DNA from: Castellaniella sp036379515
GTDB taxonomy: Bacteria > Pseudomonadota > Gammaproteobacteria > Burkholderiales > Burkholderiaceae_B
DNA: 64,000 bases
Direction: 5' to 3'
Assembly: GCF_036379515.1 (NCBI RefSeq)
Contig: NZ_DASVGN010000007.1
Location: 1 to 64,000, forward strand
Shown here in pieces: positions 45,079-53,026 of this stretch. The notes beneath the pieces were generated by a model, which was given only the letters and a program-made list of their open reading frames with translations, ran no database searches and was not told the origin of the DNA. Made by a program: the position numbers and the translations under genes. Every line of letters starts with the position of its first letter. Within the stretch, counting starts at the first letter, position 1.

Positions 45079-46539
45079 GTGCGTGACCTCAAGAATCAGG
45101 TTTTCAAGAACTATATTGGCGACGACTGGCGGGCTGCCGCTTCCGGCGCCACCTATCTCAATCGCAATCCGGCAGATGCGGAAGACTGCGTCGGTCATTT
45201 TCAGGATTCTGGGCCAGAAGACGCCAGGGTTGCCCTCGAAGCGGCGCAGGCCGCGTTTTCGGCGTGGCGCGATACGCCCATCACGAAGCGCGCAGCCATT
45301 CTCATCCGGGCAGGCGAACTTCTGCGCGAGCGCGCCGATGCTGTCGCCGAAGAATTGACGCGTGAAGAGGGCAAGCTGCTGTCGCAATCGCGCGCCGAGG
45401 TCCTTCGTGCTGCAGGAACCTTGCAGTTCTACGCGATCGAAGGCCAGACCTACTCGGGTGAGACCTTCCCTCAGGATGATCCCGATCAGGTGGTGTACAC
45501 CCAGCGCGAGCCGTTGGGCGTGGTGACGGTCATTTCGCCGTGGAATTTTCCGATTTCCATCCCGGCGCGCAAGATCGCGCCGGCACTCATCACCGGTAAT
45601 ACGGTGGTGTTCAAGCCCTCTACCGATACCCCTTTGTCGGGATATCGTCTTGCGGAGGCTCTGGTGGATGCAGGCATTCCGCCGGGCGTTCTGAACTTCA
45701 TCACGGGGCGTGCCTCGCGCATTGGCGACGTACTGACGCAGTCTCCAGAGGTTCGTGCAGTCACGTTCACCGGCTCGACTCGGGCCGGTGAAGCAATCCA
45801 TCGCGGGGCGTCCATGACCACCCGCCTGCAGATGGAGCTGGGCGGCAAGAATCCGCTCATTGTCATGGCAGATGCGGATCTGGATCTGGCTGTCGACTTG
45901 ACGGTGAAAGGCGGTCTTTCCCTGACGGGCCAGGCCTGTACGGGGACCAGCCGCGTGCTGGTTGACGAGCCCGTGCGCGAGGCCTTCACCGAAAAATTGT
46001 TGCAGCGAATTGCGCAGCTCAAGATCGGTTCCGGGTTCGAAAAAGGCAATGAGTTGGGACCGCTGGCAACCGAGAGCCAGATGAAGACCGTTCTCGACTA
46101 CGTCGCCATTGGCAAGGCTGAGGCGACGCATCTGGTGGGCGGTGACCGTCTCACGGGCCCCGGCTATGACGGGGGCTACTACGTGGCGCCCGCCGTGTTC
46201 ACCGGCGTGACTCCCTCCATGCGCATTGCGCGCGAGGAAATCTTCGGGCCGGTGATTGCCATCCTGACGGTTCATGGCTACGACGACGCCATCCGCGTGG
46301 CCAACGACACCGAATACGGCCTGTCTGCGAGCCTGGTGACGCGGGACGCGCGTCTGGCGCATCGTTTTCCGCACGATATCCAGGCGGGCACGGTGAAGGT
46401 GAATCGGACCACCACAGGCAATCTGGTGAACGCACCGTTTGGAGGCCTGAAGCGGTCGAGCACCGCAACTTTTCGCGAATCCGGGCGCGCCGGTCTCGAA
46501 TTCTTCACGCAGATCAAGACCGTCTATCGCGGCGTGTGA
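45079..46539 (+). CDS. Aldehyde dehydrogenase family protein
   Basis: A 486-residue dehydrogenase with SPWNFPISIPARKIAPAL, FTGSTRAGEAI, general base in MELGGKNPL and nucleophilic Cys in LTGQACTGTSR. It resembles alpha-ketoglutaric semialdehyde and betaine-type ALDHs, but specificity is open. It differs from the dehydrogenase at 584-2038. GTG 45079 is the start. It is probably expressed with the HDO gene and would oxidise an aldehyde released by it. Confidence 0.9.
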   Translation: MRDLKNQVFKNYIGDDWRAAASGATYLNRNPADAEDCVGHFQDSGPEDARVALEAAQAAFSAWRDTPITKRAAILIRAGELLRERADAVAEELTREEGKLLSQSRAEVLRAAGTLQFYAIEGQTYSGETFPQDDPDQVVYTQREPLGVVTVISPWNFPISIPARKIAPALITGNTVVFKPSTDTPLSGYRLAEALVDAGIPPGVLNFITGRASRIGDVLTQSPEVRAVTFTGSTRAGEAIHRGASMTTRLQMELGGKNPLIVMADADLDLAVDLTVKGGLSLTGQACTGTSRVLVDEPVREAFTEKLLQRIAQLKIGSGFEKGNELGPLATESQMKTVLDYVAIGKAEATHLVGGDRLTGPGYDGGYYVAPAVFTGVTPSMRIAREEIFGPVIAILTVHGYDDAIRVANDTEYGLSASLVTRDARLAHRFPHDIQAGTVKVNRTTTGNLVNAPFGGLKRSSTATFRESGRAGLEFFTQIKTVYRGV

Positions 46540-46561
46540 TGTCTACTTTTGGAGGACAGTA

Positions 46562-47041
46562 ATGAAGCAAACTCTACAACTCGAACGTGAAGAAGCCCGC
46601 CTGATGATCGATGCGGCAATCGCCAAATCGAAGGAAATCGGCGTTCTGGAAACTGTCTGCGTCGTGGATGCGGGCGGTTATCCCATTGCCCTGGAGCGCA
46701 TGAACGGTTCGCGCATCACGGGCCCGCAGATTGCAATGAACAAGGCGTTTACTGCAGCAGGGCACAAACGCTCCACGCACCTGTTCACGCGCGCGCCCAA
46801 CGGGCCGGCGCTGCCGGGCAATGAGGCCTTCGGCATCCAGCTGAGCTTTGGCGGACGTTTTGCGGGCTTCGTGGGCGGCTTTCCCATCGTGGTCAATGGA
46901 GAAGTCGTTGGCGGGTTGGGCATGAGCGGCGGCAATGGCAAACAGGACACCGAAGCGGGCCTGGCAGGATTGCAGGCACTGGCCGATGCCTTGAAGGACA
47001 AGGGCCTGACGGTGCTGGTAGAAGCCGACATCAAGAAATAG
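46562..47041 (+). CDS. GlcG/HbpS family protein (DUF336)
   Basis: A 159-residue protein of the GlcG/HbpS-like fold: LEREEARLMIDAAIAKSKEIG, VVDAGGYPIALERMNGS and VNGEVVGGLGMSGG are characteristic. Members are found in many catabolic operons, and some bind haem or corrinoids, but their role is usually unproven. GGAGGA precedes ATG 46562. It lies between the aldehyde dehydrogenase and reductase genes. Confidence 0.88.
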   Translation: MKQTLQLEREEARLMIDAAIAKSKEIGVLETVCVVDAGGYPIALERMNGSRITGPQIAMNKAFTAAGHKRSTHLFTRAPNGPALPGNEAFGIQLSFGGRFAGFVGGFPIVVNGEVVGGLGMSGGNGKQDTEAGLAGLQALADALKDKGLTVLVEADIKK

Positions 47042-47047
47042 GGAGTT

Positions 47048-47064
47048 GTGGGGCCTTGCCCCAC
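47048..47064 (+). other. Intercistronic hairpin
   Basis: GTGGGG-CCTTG-CCCCAC, a 6-bp stem between the GlcG-like and reductase genes; no T-tract. Confidence 0.3.
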
Positions 47065-47084
47065 TGCTTCTCTGGAGAATCGCC

Positions 47085-48110
47085 ATGGGCCACAAGGTTC
47101 GCGTATCAGATACCGGTGAGGTCTTTGAGGTCTCACGCGACGAAACCATTCTGGATGCCGCACTGCGAACGGGGGTGAGACTGCCTCACGAATGCACGTT
47201 TGGTGGTTGTGGCACCTGCCGCGTCAGGCTCCAGGAAGGCTGCGTCCATTACGACGAGTTTCCGATGGCGCTCACGCCGGAAGAAGCGGAGCAAGGCTAT
47301 GCCCTGGCGTGCCAGGCACACCCTGATACCGATGTGGTGCTGACGCCTGCCAACCATGGGCCCGTGCTGGCAGAGCCTGTGCACACCGTGGCAGAAGTGC
47401 ACCAGGTCGAGCCTTTGACGGCCGACATTTCGCGTCTGGTGCTCCAGTTGCCGGAGGACCTTGATTGCGATTACCGGCCTGGTCAGCACATGAACATCCT
47501 CTTGCCGGATGGCGCCGAACGCAGCTTTTCCATGGCGAGTGCCTTTCCGTTTGGCAACGAGCTGGAGTTTCACGTCCGTCACGTGCCAGGGGGCGCCTTT
47601 ACGCAGGAGCGCTTGCCTGCCCTGAAGGCCGGCGATGCCCTCGATATCGAAATTCCCAAAGGCACCTTCTGCTATCACGCGGAAGACTATCGGCCCATGA
47701 TCTTCGTGGCGACAGGGACCGGGTTTGCGCCGATTCGGGCGATGCTGGAATCACTGCTGGATGATGAAGATTGCCCCCCTGTCTCACTGTACTGGGGGAT
47801 GCGCACCGAAGCGGACCTCTATGCCCGTGAAGAGCTGGAATCCTGGCTCGGGCGTTTGTACGAATTCAACTTCGTCCCGGTGCTGTCGCGTGCCGGTGAA
47901 TCATGGACTGGGCGAACGGGTCATGTGCAGGACGCACTTGCGCAAGATTTCCAGGACGTCTCCGAATATGCCTTTTACTTGTGTGGGTCGCCACAAATGG
48001 TGACGGACACCAAGCGCGTGCTCCTGGGCCTGGGTGCCGAAATGGACGTGATCTACTCGGACAGCTTTACATTTCACCATGGCCAGAATGAAAAACCGGT
48101 AGCGGCCTGA
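47085..48110 (+). CDS. Ferredoxin-NAD(P)H oxidoreductase with N-terminal [2Fe-2S] domain
   Basis: A 341-residue fusion. An N-terminal plant-type ferredoxin (C37, C42, C45 in ECTFGGCGTCRV, fourth Cys in YALACQ) is followed by an FAD domain (RSFSMAS flavin motif) and a NAD-binding domain (FVATGTGFAPIRAMLES, then YLCGSPQMV). This is the architecture of oxygenase reductases such as BenC, XylZ and AscD. It is the likely NAD(P)H entry point for the two separate ferredoxins or directly for the HDO. ATG 47085 is preferred; the frame is open to 47046. Confidence 0.92.
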   Translation: MGHKVRVSDTGEVFEVSRDETILDAALRTGVRLPHECTFGGCGTCRVRLQEGCVHYDEFPMALTPEEAEQGYALACQAHPDTDVVLTPANHGPVLAEPVHTVAEVHQVEPLTADISRLVLQLPEDLDCDYRPGQHMNILLPDGAERSFSMASAFPFGNELEFHVRHVPGGAFTQERLPALKAGDALDIEIPKGTFCYHAEDYRPMIFVATGTGFAPIRAMLESLLDDEDCPPVSLYWGMRTEADLYAREELESWLGRLYEFNFVPVLSRAGESWTGRTGHVQDALAQDFQDVSEYAFYLCGSPQMVTDTKRVLLGLGAEMDVIYSDSFTFHHGQNEKPVAA

Positions 48111-48122
48111 GGTCGCTACCGG
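48096..48122. terminator. Hairpin at the end of the reductase gene
   Basis: CCGGTAGCG and CGCTACCGG form a 9-bp stem enclosing the stop codon. No T-tract. It lies between the convergent reductase and small-protein genes. Confidence 0.45.
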
Positions 48123-48150
48123 TGTCGGCTTCCTGCTGCTGCCTGAACGC

Positions 48151-48387
48151 TCAGGCGTGTGCAGGCCGATGACCATGCGGATTTGAAGCGCCACCCTGAC
48201 CCTTGCCGTGATCGTTGCGTTGGGGCGTGTTATGGATCATGGCAGCCTCACCCTTCAGGTAGCGGCCAAAATCGTGCCAGGTCATGGAAAAAAGGGGGAT
48301 CGAGCGCCGAAGCACTGAGCGGTGCATATAGAAACGGCCCAATTCCTGACCAATAGGGGTGCTTGGATAGCGACCTGAGTCTGTCAT
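48151..48387 (-). CDS. Small histidine-rich protein, unknown function
   Basis: A 78-residue soluble protein that I do not recognise. AAAGGAG at ideal spacing before ATG 48387 and an operator-bearing upstream region support it as a real gene. It has an aromatic centre (MTWHDFGRYLKGEA) and a His/Gly/Asn-rich tail ending GHRPAHA. It has no signal or membrane segment. It is convergent with the reductase gene and shares operator site F with the regulon, so it may be an accessory or metal-handling protein of the same system. Confidence 0.65.
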   Translation of the reverse strand: MTDSGRYPSTPIGQELGRFYMHRSVLRRSIPLFSMTWHDFGRYLKGEAAMIHNTPQRNDHGKGQGGASNPHGHRPAHA

Positions 48388-48422
48388 GTCGTACTCCTTT
48401 AATGGTTAGTCCTGATTGACTG

Positions 48423-48470
48423 GATTCAGTATACCGTTTTTAATGCCGTGTGCCTAGTGTTAACCCTAAT
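48423..48470. promoter_or_regulatory. GTATAC operator site F and GTGTTAACCC site (upstream of small protein)
   Basis: On the minus strand AAACGGTATACTGAATCC (48423-48440) lies about 36-53 bp before the small gene, near-identical to site A. Further upstream is TAGTGTTAACCCTAAT (48455-48470), similar to the GGGTTAACCC palindrome at 19301. Confidence 0.55.
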
Positions 48471-48560
48471 ATTCCAGGAAGTGTTGTGAAGGGGCACGAT
48501 CGAAGATGAAGGCCGCGGTCGAGGGCGCCTGCCTGCGCTCCCGCCTGCGCCCGGTGGCGC

Positions 48561-49352
48561 TCAGTCCCAGTCGTACTCCACCGTCAGAGGGGCGTGATCG
48601 CTGAAGCGGGTGTCTTTGTAGACGGCTGCCCGTCGTGCGTGCGCTGCAATACCTGGGGTGGCGACCTGATAATCGATGCGCCAGCCTACGTTCTTGGCAT
48701 AGGCCTGGCCGCGGTTGCTCCACCAGGTGTAGGCCTCGTCGGTGGCGTCGGGGTATAGGCGGCGGTAGACGTCCACCCAGCCATGGTCATCGAAGATCTT
48801 GGTGAGCCAGGCGCGTTCCTCGGGCAGAAAGCCGCTGTTCTTGCGGTTGCCTTTCCAGTTCTTCAGGTCGATTTCGTGGTGGGCAATGTTCCAGTCGCCG
48901 CACAGGACGAATTCGCGGCCTGTGTCCTTGTGCTCCTGCATCAGGCCACCCATCCAGTCCTCGAACAAGTCCAGGAATCGGTATTTGGCCGCCTGGCGCT
49001 CGTCGCCGCTCGTGCCCGACGGCAGGTAGGCGCTGACGACCGTGAACGTGGGCCAGTCGGCGCGCAGCACCCGGCCTTCTGCGTCGAATTCTGCGTTGCC
49101 CATGCCGATGGTGATTGAATCGGCCGGCACGCGAGCGTATAGGCCCACCCCGCTGTAGCCCTTCTTTTCGGCGGGATGAAAATGGCCCGTGTAGCCGGCC
49201 GGATGACGCATGTCCTCGGTCAGGTCGGCATCCTGGATCTTGATCTCTTGCAGGCACACGACGTCCGGGCAGGCGGCCGCCAGCCAGTCGGCCAGGCCTT
49301 TTCGGTAGGCCGAGCGAATGCCGTTCAGGTTCAGTGTGGTGATGCGCAGCAC
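48561..49352 (-). CDS. xthA: Exodeoxyribonuclease III
   Basis: A 263-residue AP endonuclease/3'-5' exonuclease of the ExoIII family. Motifs are ITTLNLNGIRSA, CLQEIKIQ (metal-binding Glu), GYSGVGLYAR, GDWNIAHHEIDLKN and RIDYQVAT, with the catalytic DH pair in SDHAPLTVEYD. It acts in base-excision repair. It is separated from pyrE by an 8-kb stretch that looks accessory. Confidence 0.94.
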   Translation of the reverse strand: MLRITTLNLNGIRSAYRKGLADWLAAACPDVVCLQEIKIQDADLTEDMRHPAGYTGHFHPAEKKGYSGVGLYARVPADSITIGMGNAEFDAEGRVLRADWPTFTVVSAYLPSGTSGDERQAAKYRFLDLFEDWMGGLMQEHKDTGREFVLCGDWNIAHHEIDLKNWKGNRKNSGFLPEERAWLTKIFDDHGWVDVYRRLYPDATDEAYTWWSNRGQAYAKNVGWRIDYQVATPGIAAHARRAAVYKDTRFSDHAPLTVEYDWD

Positions 49353-49407
49353 GGTGCGACTCCAGTCGTTGTTCTTCCCGTACTGTAGACGATCGCCGGT
49401 CGGGAAA

Positions 49408-50217
49408 TCAGCCGAACCGGAAGCTGGAGACCGTCAGGCTGCCGAATGCGTCGACTTCGTGATGAAAGCAGGTGGCCTTGTCTTCGCCCGCTGCGCCGCT
49501 GGCCACGAAGAGCGGTACCAGGTGGTCTTCCATGGGGTGGGCGATGCGTGCCGAAGGCGCCTGAGACCACCTGCGCAGCGTCTCTTGCCGGGCGTTCAGG
49601 TCACGGTCGATCAGGGCATCCTGCAGCCAGGCATCGAACTGAGCGGAAGGCTCACGGCCGGCAGGGCCGAAGCGGCGCAGGTTGTGGTAGCTCAGGCCGC
49701 TGCCCACGATGAGAATGTTCTCGTCTCGCAGCGGCTGCAGCGCCAGGCCCAGCGCATGGTGAAAGTCGGGGTCGAAGCCGGCCTCGATCGAGAGCTGCAC
49801 CATGGGGATGGTGGCTTGCGGGACCATGACGTACGCCGGGACGAAGGCGCCATGGTCATAGCCGCGTTGAGAGTCCGCCGTGACGGCAACGCCTTGCCCC
49901 TGCAGCAGCGTAGTCACGCGACCGGCCAACTCGGGCGATCCGGGCGCCCGGTAGTGGATCTGGTAGGTGGGTGCCGGGAACCCATAGTAGTCATAAAGCA
50001 TGCCGGGGTTCGCGGCGCTTGTGACTTGCACGGCGCCTTGCGTGATCCAGTGAGCCGAAACCATCAGGATGGCTGCGGGCGACTGTGGCAGCTGGGCCGG
50101 GATGGATTGCAGCGCCTGTGTCAGCGGCGCGTACATAGCTGCCTGTTCCGGCATCCAGGGCCAGGGCCCGCCGCCGTGTGAGACGAAATAGATAGGCTGC
50201 CGTTGCGTAGAAGTCAT
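49408..50217 (-). CDS. LigB/DODA-type extradiol dioxygenase family protein
   Basis: A 269-residue protein of the class III extradiol (YgiD/DODA) group. Metal-ligand histidines lie in YFVSHGGGPW, VSAHW and DHGAFVPAY, with the GSGLSYHNLR block and HPMEDHLVPLFV near the end. Homologues cleave catechol rings or are zinc dioxygenases of unclear role. It ends 56 bp from the xthA start and is convergent with nothing; doxX lies 34 bp upstream on the same strand. Confidence 0.87.
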   Translation of the reverse strand: MTSTQRQPIYFVSHGGGPWPWMPEQAAMYAPLTQALQSIPAQLPQSPAAILMVSAHWITQGAVQVTSAANPGMLYDYYGFPAPTYQIHYRAPGSPELAGRVTTLLQGQGVAVTADSQRGYDHGAFVPAYVMVPQATIPMVQLSIEAGFDPDFHHALGLALQPLRDENILIVGSGLSYHNLRRFGPAGREPSAQFDAWLQDALIDRDLNARQETLRRWSQAPSARIAHPMEDHLVPLFVASGAAGEDKATCFHHEVDAFGSLTVSSFRFG

Positions 50218-50250
50218 GGTGTGTGTCGAGGCGAACGCTGCGGGTTGAGT

Positions 50251-50688
50251 CTATTTTCCGCGGAGCAGTTTGTCCAGGCTCCAGGACCCTGGGCCGTACA
50301 GAAAGAGCAGGAAGAAGACGAACGCATACAGGATGGGTGCCTCGCCCCCCGTGAGGATGGGCAACAGGAAATGCCCGTGCGGCGTGACGTGGCCCACCAG
50401 GTAGGCCGCAGCACCCAGGCCGGAGGCGACGAAGGCGGCCGGGCGAGAGAACAGCCCCAGCAGGACCAGTGCGCCACAGACCAGCTCGATGATCCCTGCA
50501 ATGCCGAAGAGCGACAGTACTTGCAGATGCTCGAAGGCGGCGATGTGGGGCGTGCCAAAGAGTTTGGCAGTCCCGTGGATGAACAGCATGTAGCCTGCTC
50601 CGATGCGGATCAGGCTGGTCAGGCGGGGAGCCCAGGTGGCGCAGCAGGATTTGTCCATGGAGGGTGTCCTAGAGTTGCGGCTCAGCAA
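50251..50688 (-). CDS. DoxX family membrane protein
   Basis: A 145-residue protein with four hydrophobic helices: SLIRIGAGYMLFIHGTAKLF, FGIAGIIELVCGALVLLGLF and PAAFVASGLGAAAYLVGH fit DoxX/DUF417-like proteins. Such proteins are often associated with oxidoreductases and stress, with no defined activity here. It lies 34 bp upstream of the dioxygenase gene, a probable two-gene operon. Confidence 0.85.
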   Translation of the reverse strand: MLSRNSRTPSMDKSCCATWAPRLTSLIRIGAGYMLFIHGTAKLFGTPHIAAFEHLQVLSLFGIAGIIELVCGALVLLGLFSRPAAFVASGLGAAAYLVGHVTPHGHFLLPILTGGEAPILYAFVFFLLFLYGPGSWSLDKLLRGK

Positions 50689-50891
50689 GCATGAAGAGTT
50701 GAAATCCTACACCACAAAGTCCCTCACCGGGACCCAAGAATTAGTAGAAATACCTATTCGTCATGGGATCATCAGTCTAAAAAATTATCTTAATATAAAA
50801 AAGTAGATTCAATGGTGGATCTGTGAAGCACTTCGCAGGTTGCCGAAACCGGTTTTTCATCGCATCAGAGCAAACCAACAGGAGCAAACCA
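50689..50891. promoter_or_regulatory. AT-rich promoter region of the pyrimidine-type operon
   Basis: The stretch 50735-50815 is much richer in A/T than its surroundings (TTATCTTAATATAAAAAAG within it) and lies between divergent doxX and the MFS gene. It probably contains the operon promoter and the operator of the XRE protein at the operon's end. I see no clear palindrome. Confidence 0.4.
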
Positions 50892-52133
50892 GTGGACGCT
50901 CAACTCAATACAGCACCAGGCAGCTCGGGGGATGTCGTCACGCCCTATGCCTGGAAAGCCCTGTGGGGCTCGGCAATCGGCTATGCCATGGACGGCTTCG
51001 ACCTGCTGATCCTGGGTTTCATGCTGGCCGGCATTTCAGCCGACCTGCACCTGGCTCCAGGGCAGGCCGGTGCGCTGGTCACCTGGACGCTGGTGGGTGC
51101 CGTGTGTGGCGGCATCGTCTTTGGCACGCTCAGCGACCACTATGGCCGTGTCCGGGTGCTGACTTGGTCCATTTTGCTGTTTGCCGTGTTCACGGGCCTG
51201 TGTGCCTTTGCCCAGGGCTATTGGGATCTGCTGATTTACCGCACCATTGCCGGCGTCGGCCTGGGGGGTGAATTCGGCATCGGGATGGCGTTGGCTGCCG
51301 AAGCCTGGCCGCCGAGCCAGCGTGCCCGGGTATCGTCTTACGTCGCGTTGGGGTGGCAGGCAGGGGTGCTGCTGGCCGCCATCGTGATCCCGTTCCTGTT
51401 GCCGCATATCGGCTGGCGTGGCATGTTCCTGGTCGGTATCTTCCCGGCAGTGGTTGCCTGGGCCATCCGCCGTCATCTGCATGAGCCTGACCTGTTCGTG
51501 AAGACGGTCAAAGCGCATCGCCCGCAGTTTTCCCAGTCCTACGGCATGCTGGTCAAGGATGCGCGCACGACCCGCACCAGCATCGGCATGTTCATCTTGT
51601 GCTCGGTGCAGAATTTTGGCTACTACGGGATCATGATCTGGATGCCAAGCTACCTCGCCAAGTCGCAGGGCTTTGGCCTGACGAAATCGGCTGTCTGGAC
51701 CGGCGCCACCATCATCGGCATGGCGCTTGGCATCTGGCTGTTCGGGCATCTGGCCGACCGCATCGGCCGCAAGCCCAGCTTCATTCTGTACCAGTTGGGT
51801 GCCATCGTCATGGTGCTGTATTACTCGCAGCTCACGGACCCAGCCACCATGCTCTGGGCCGGTGCGCTCATGGGGTTCTTTGTCAACGGCATGCTGGGCG
51901 GCAACGGGGCGGTGATGTCCGAAGCGTATCCGACGGAAGCGCGTGCCACGGCGCAGAACGTGCTGTTCAATCTGGGGCGTGCCGTCGGCGGCTTTGGCCC
52001 GCTGGTAGTGGGTGCGATTGCTGCAGCTTATTCATTTCACGTGGCCATCGCGCTGCTGGCGTCCATCTATGTGCTGGACATGCTGGCCACGCTCTTCCTG
52101 ATCCCTGAATTGAAGGGAGCAGAGCTGAAGTGA
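50892..52133 (+). CDS. MFS transporter, aromatic acid:H+ symporter (AAHS) type
   Basis: A 413-residue, 12-helix carrier. The AAHS hallmark DGFDLLILGFML is in helix 1, the loop 2-3 motif reads GTLSDHYGRVRV, and the loop 8-9 repeat reads GHLADRIGRKPS. Family members carry hydroxybenzoates and other organic acids. GTG 50892 (VDAQLNT) with GGAG upstream is preferred to the longer frame from 50823. It overlaps the next gene by 4 bp, so its cargo is presumably the substrate of the PyrK/PyrD-like enzymes. Confidence 0.85.
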   Translation: MDAQLNTAPGSSGDVVTPYAWKALWGSAIGYAMDGFDLLILGFMLAGISADLHLAPGQAGALVTWTLVGAVCGGIVFGTLSDHYGRVRVLTWSILLFAVFTGLCAFAQGYWDLLIYRTIAGVGLGGEFGIGMALAAEAWPPSQRARVSSYVALGWQAGVLLAAIVIPFLLPHIGWRGMFLVGIFPAVVAWAIRRHLHEPDLFVKTVKAHRPQFSQSYGMLVKDARTTRTSIGMFILCSVQNFGYYGIMIWMPSYLAKSQGFGLTKSAVWTGATIIGMALGIWLFGHLADRIGRKPSFILYQLGAIVMVLYYSQLTDPATMLWAGALMGFFVNGMLGGNGAVMSEAYPTEARATAQNVLFNLGRAVGGFGPLVVGAIAAAYSFHVAIALLASIYVLDMLATLFLIPELKGAELK

Positions 52134-53026
52134 AGGTGATGGAGCGGTCACGCGAAAGCGCGACGCAGGAGTCGGTCGTGAACCAGGTCTGTGGTTTCCA
52201 GCGTAATGCCGAGTCGGTTGCCTCGCACACGTGTCGTGTTCAGGAACACCGCTGGGTGAATGCACGCTACAAGTATCTGAAACTGCAGGCCGAGGCCGAT
52301 CTGGTTGCGGCCACGCGGCCGGGGCAGTTCTATCAGCTGAAGTGCCCGGTGACCGAAGCGTCGCAGCCGTTTCTGCTGCGCCCCATGAGCGTCTACGGAA
52401 CGGGCCCGGCACCGGGTGAAATTCAGTTTCTCTATAACGTCACCGGGACGGGGACGCAGGCGCTGGCCAGTTTGGCCGTGGGCGATTCGATGCAGATCGT
52501 GGGGCCGCTGGGCAACACGTTCACGGTCAAGCCCGAGTTTCGCCGGATACTGCTGCTGGTGCGGGGCGTGGGTCTGGCTACGCTTGCGCCCGTGGTGCGT
52601 GAAGCGGCACAAGCGGGGGTGGCCATCGTGGCCGTCATGTCGGCGCGCTCGCCCGAAGACCTGATGCGCGGCGAATTTTTGGGTACGGCGCCTGCCGAAG
52701 TGCATTGCGTGTATGACAGCGATGGTTCTTCGGAAGTGTCGCGGGTTGAATCCCTGATCCGCGGCCTGCTGGCCGATGGCGGCACGGATGCGGTCTATAC
52801 CTGCGGCTCGCAGCGTCTTCTGATGCTGCTGCAGCGCGTGCTGCAGGACTTTCCGGACGTACTGGGCGAGGTGGCCATGGAGCAGCACATGGCGTGCGGG
52901 ATGGGGGTGTGCCTTTCCTGCGTGCGGCTGTTCGACGTAGCCGGCAGCAAGCAGTTTCTGCGAGTGTGTCGCGATGGCCCCGTCTTTGCCATCCGTGATG
53001 TCGTTGGTGAGGTCCAGTATGGTTGA
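52130..53026 (+). CDS. PyrK-like dihydroorotate dehydrogenase electron-transfer subunit
   Basis: A 298-residue FAD and [2Fe-2S] protein. The flavin motif is LLRPMSVYG near residue 85. A NAD-domain-like region begins LLLVRGVGLATLAPV, and the C-terminal cluster binding site is HMACGMGVCLSCVR, with the fourth Cys in FLRVCRDGPVF, as in PyrK. The N-terminal ~35 residues are extra. In class 1B enzymes PyrK passes electrons between NAD(H) and PyrD. It overlaps both neighbours (4 bp and 8 bp). Confidence 0.88.
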   Translation: MKVMERSRESATQESVVNQVCGFQRNAESVASHTCRVQEHRWVNARYKYLKLQAEADLVAATRPGQFYQLKCPVTEASQPFLLRPMSVYGTGPAPGEIQFLYNVTGTGTQALASLAVGDSMQIVGPLGNTFTVKPEFRRILLLVRGVGLATLAPVVREAAQAGVAIVAVMSARSPEDLMRGEFLGTAPAEVHCVYDSDGSSEVSRVESLIRGLLADGGTDAVYTCGSQRLLMLLQRVLQDFPDVLGEVAMEQHMACGMGVCLSCVRLFDVAGSKQFLRVCRDGPVFAIRDVVGEVQYG

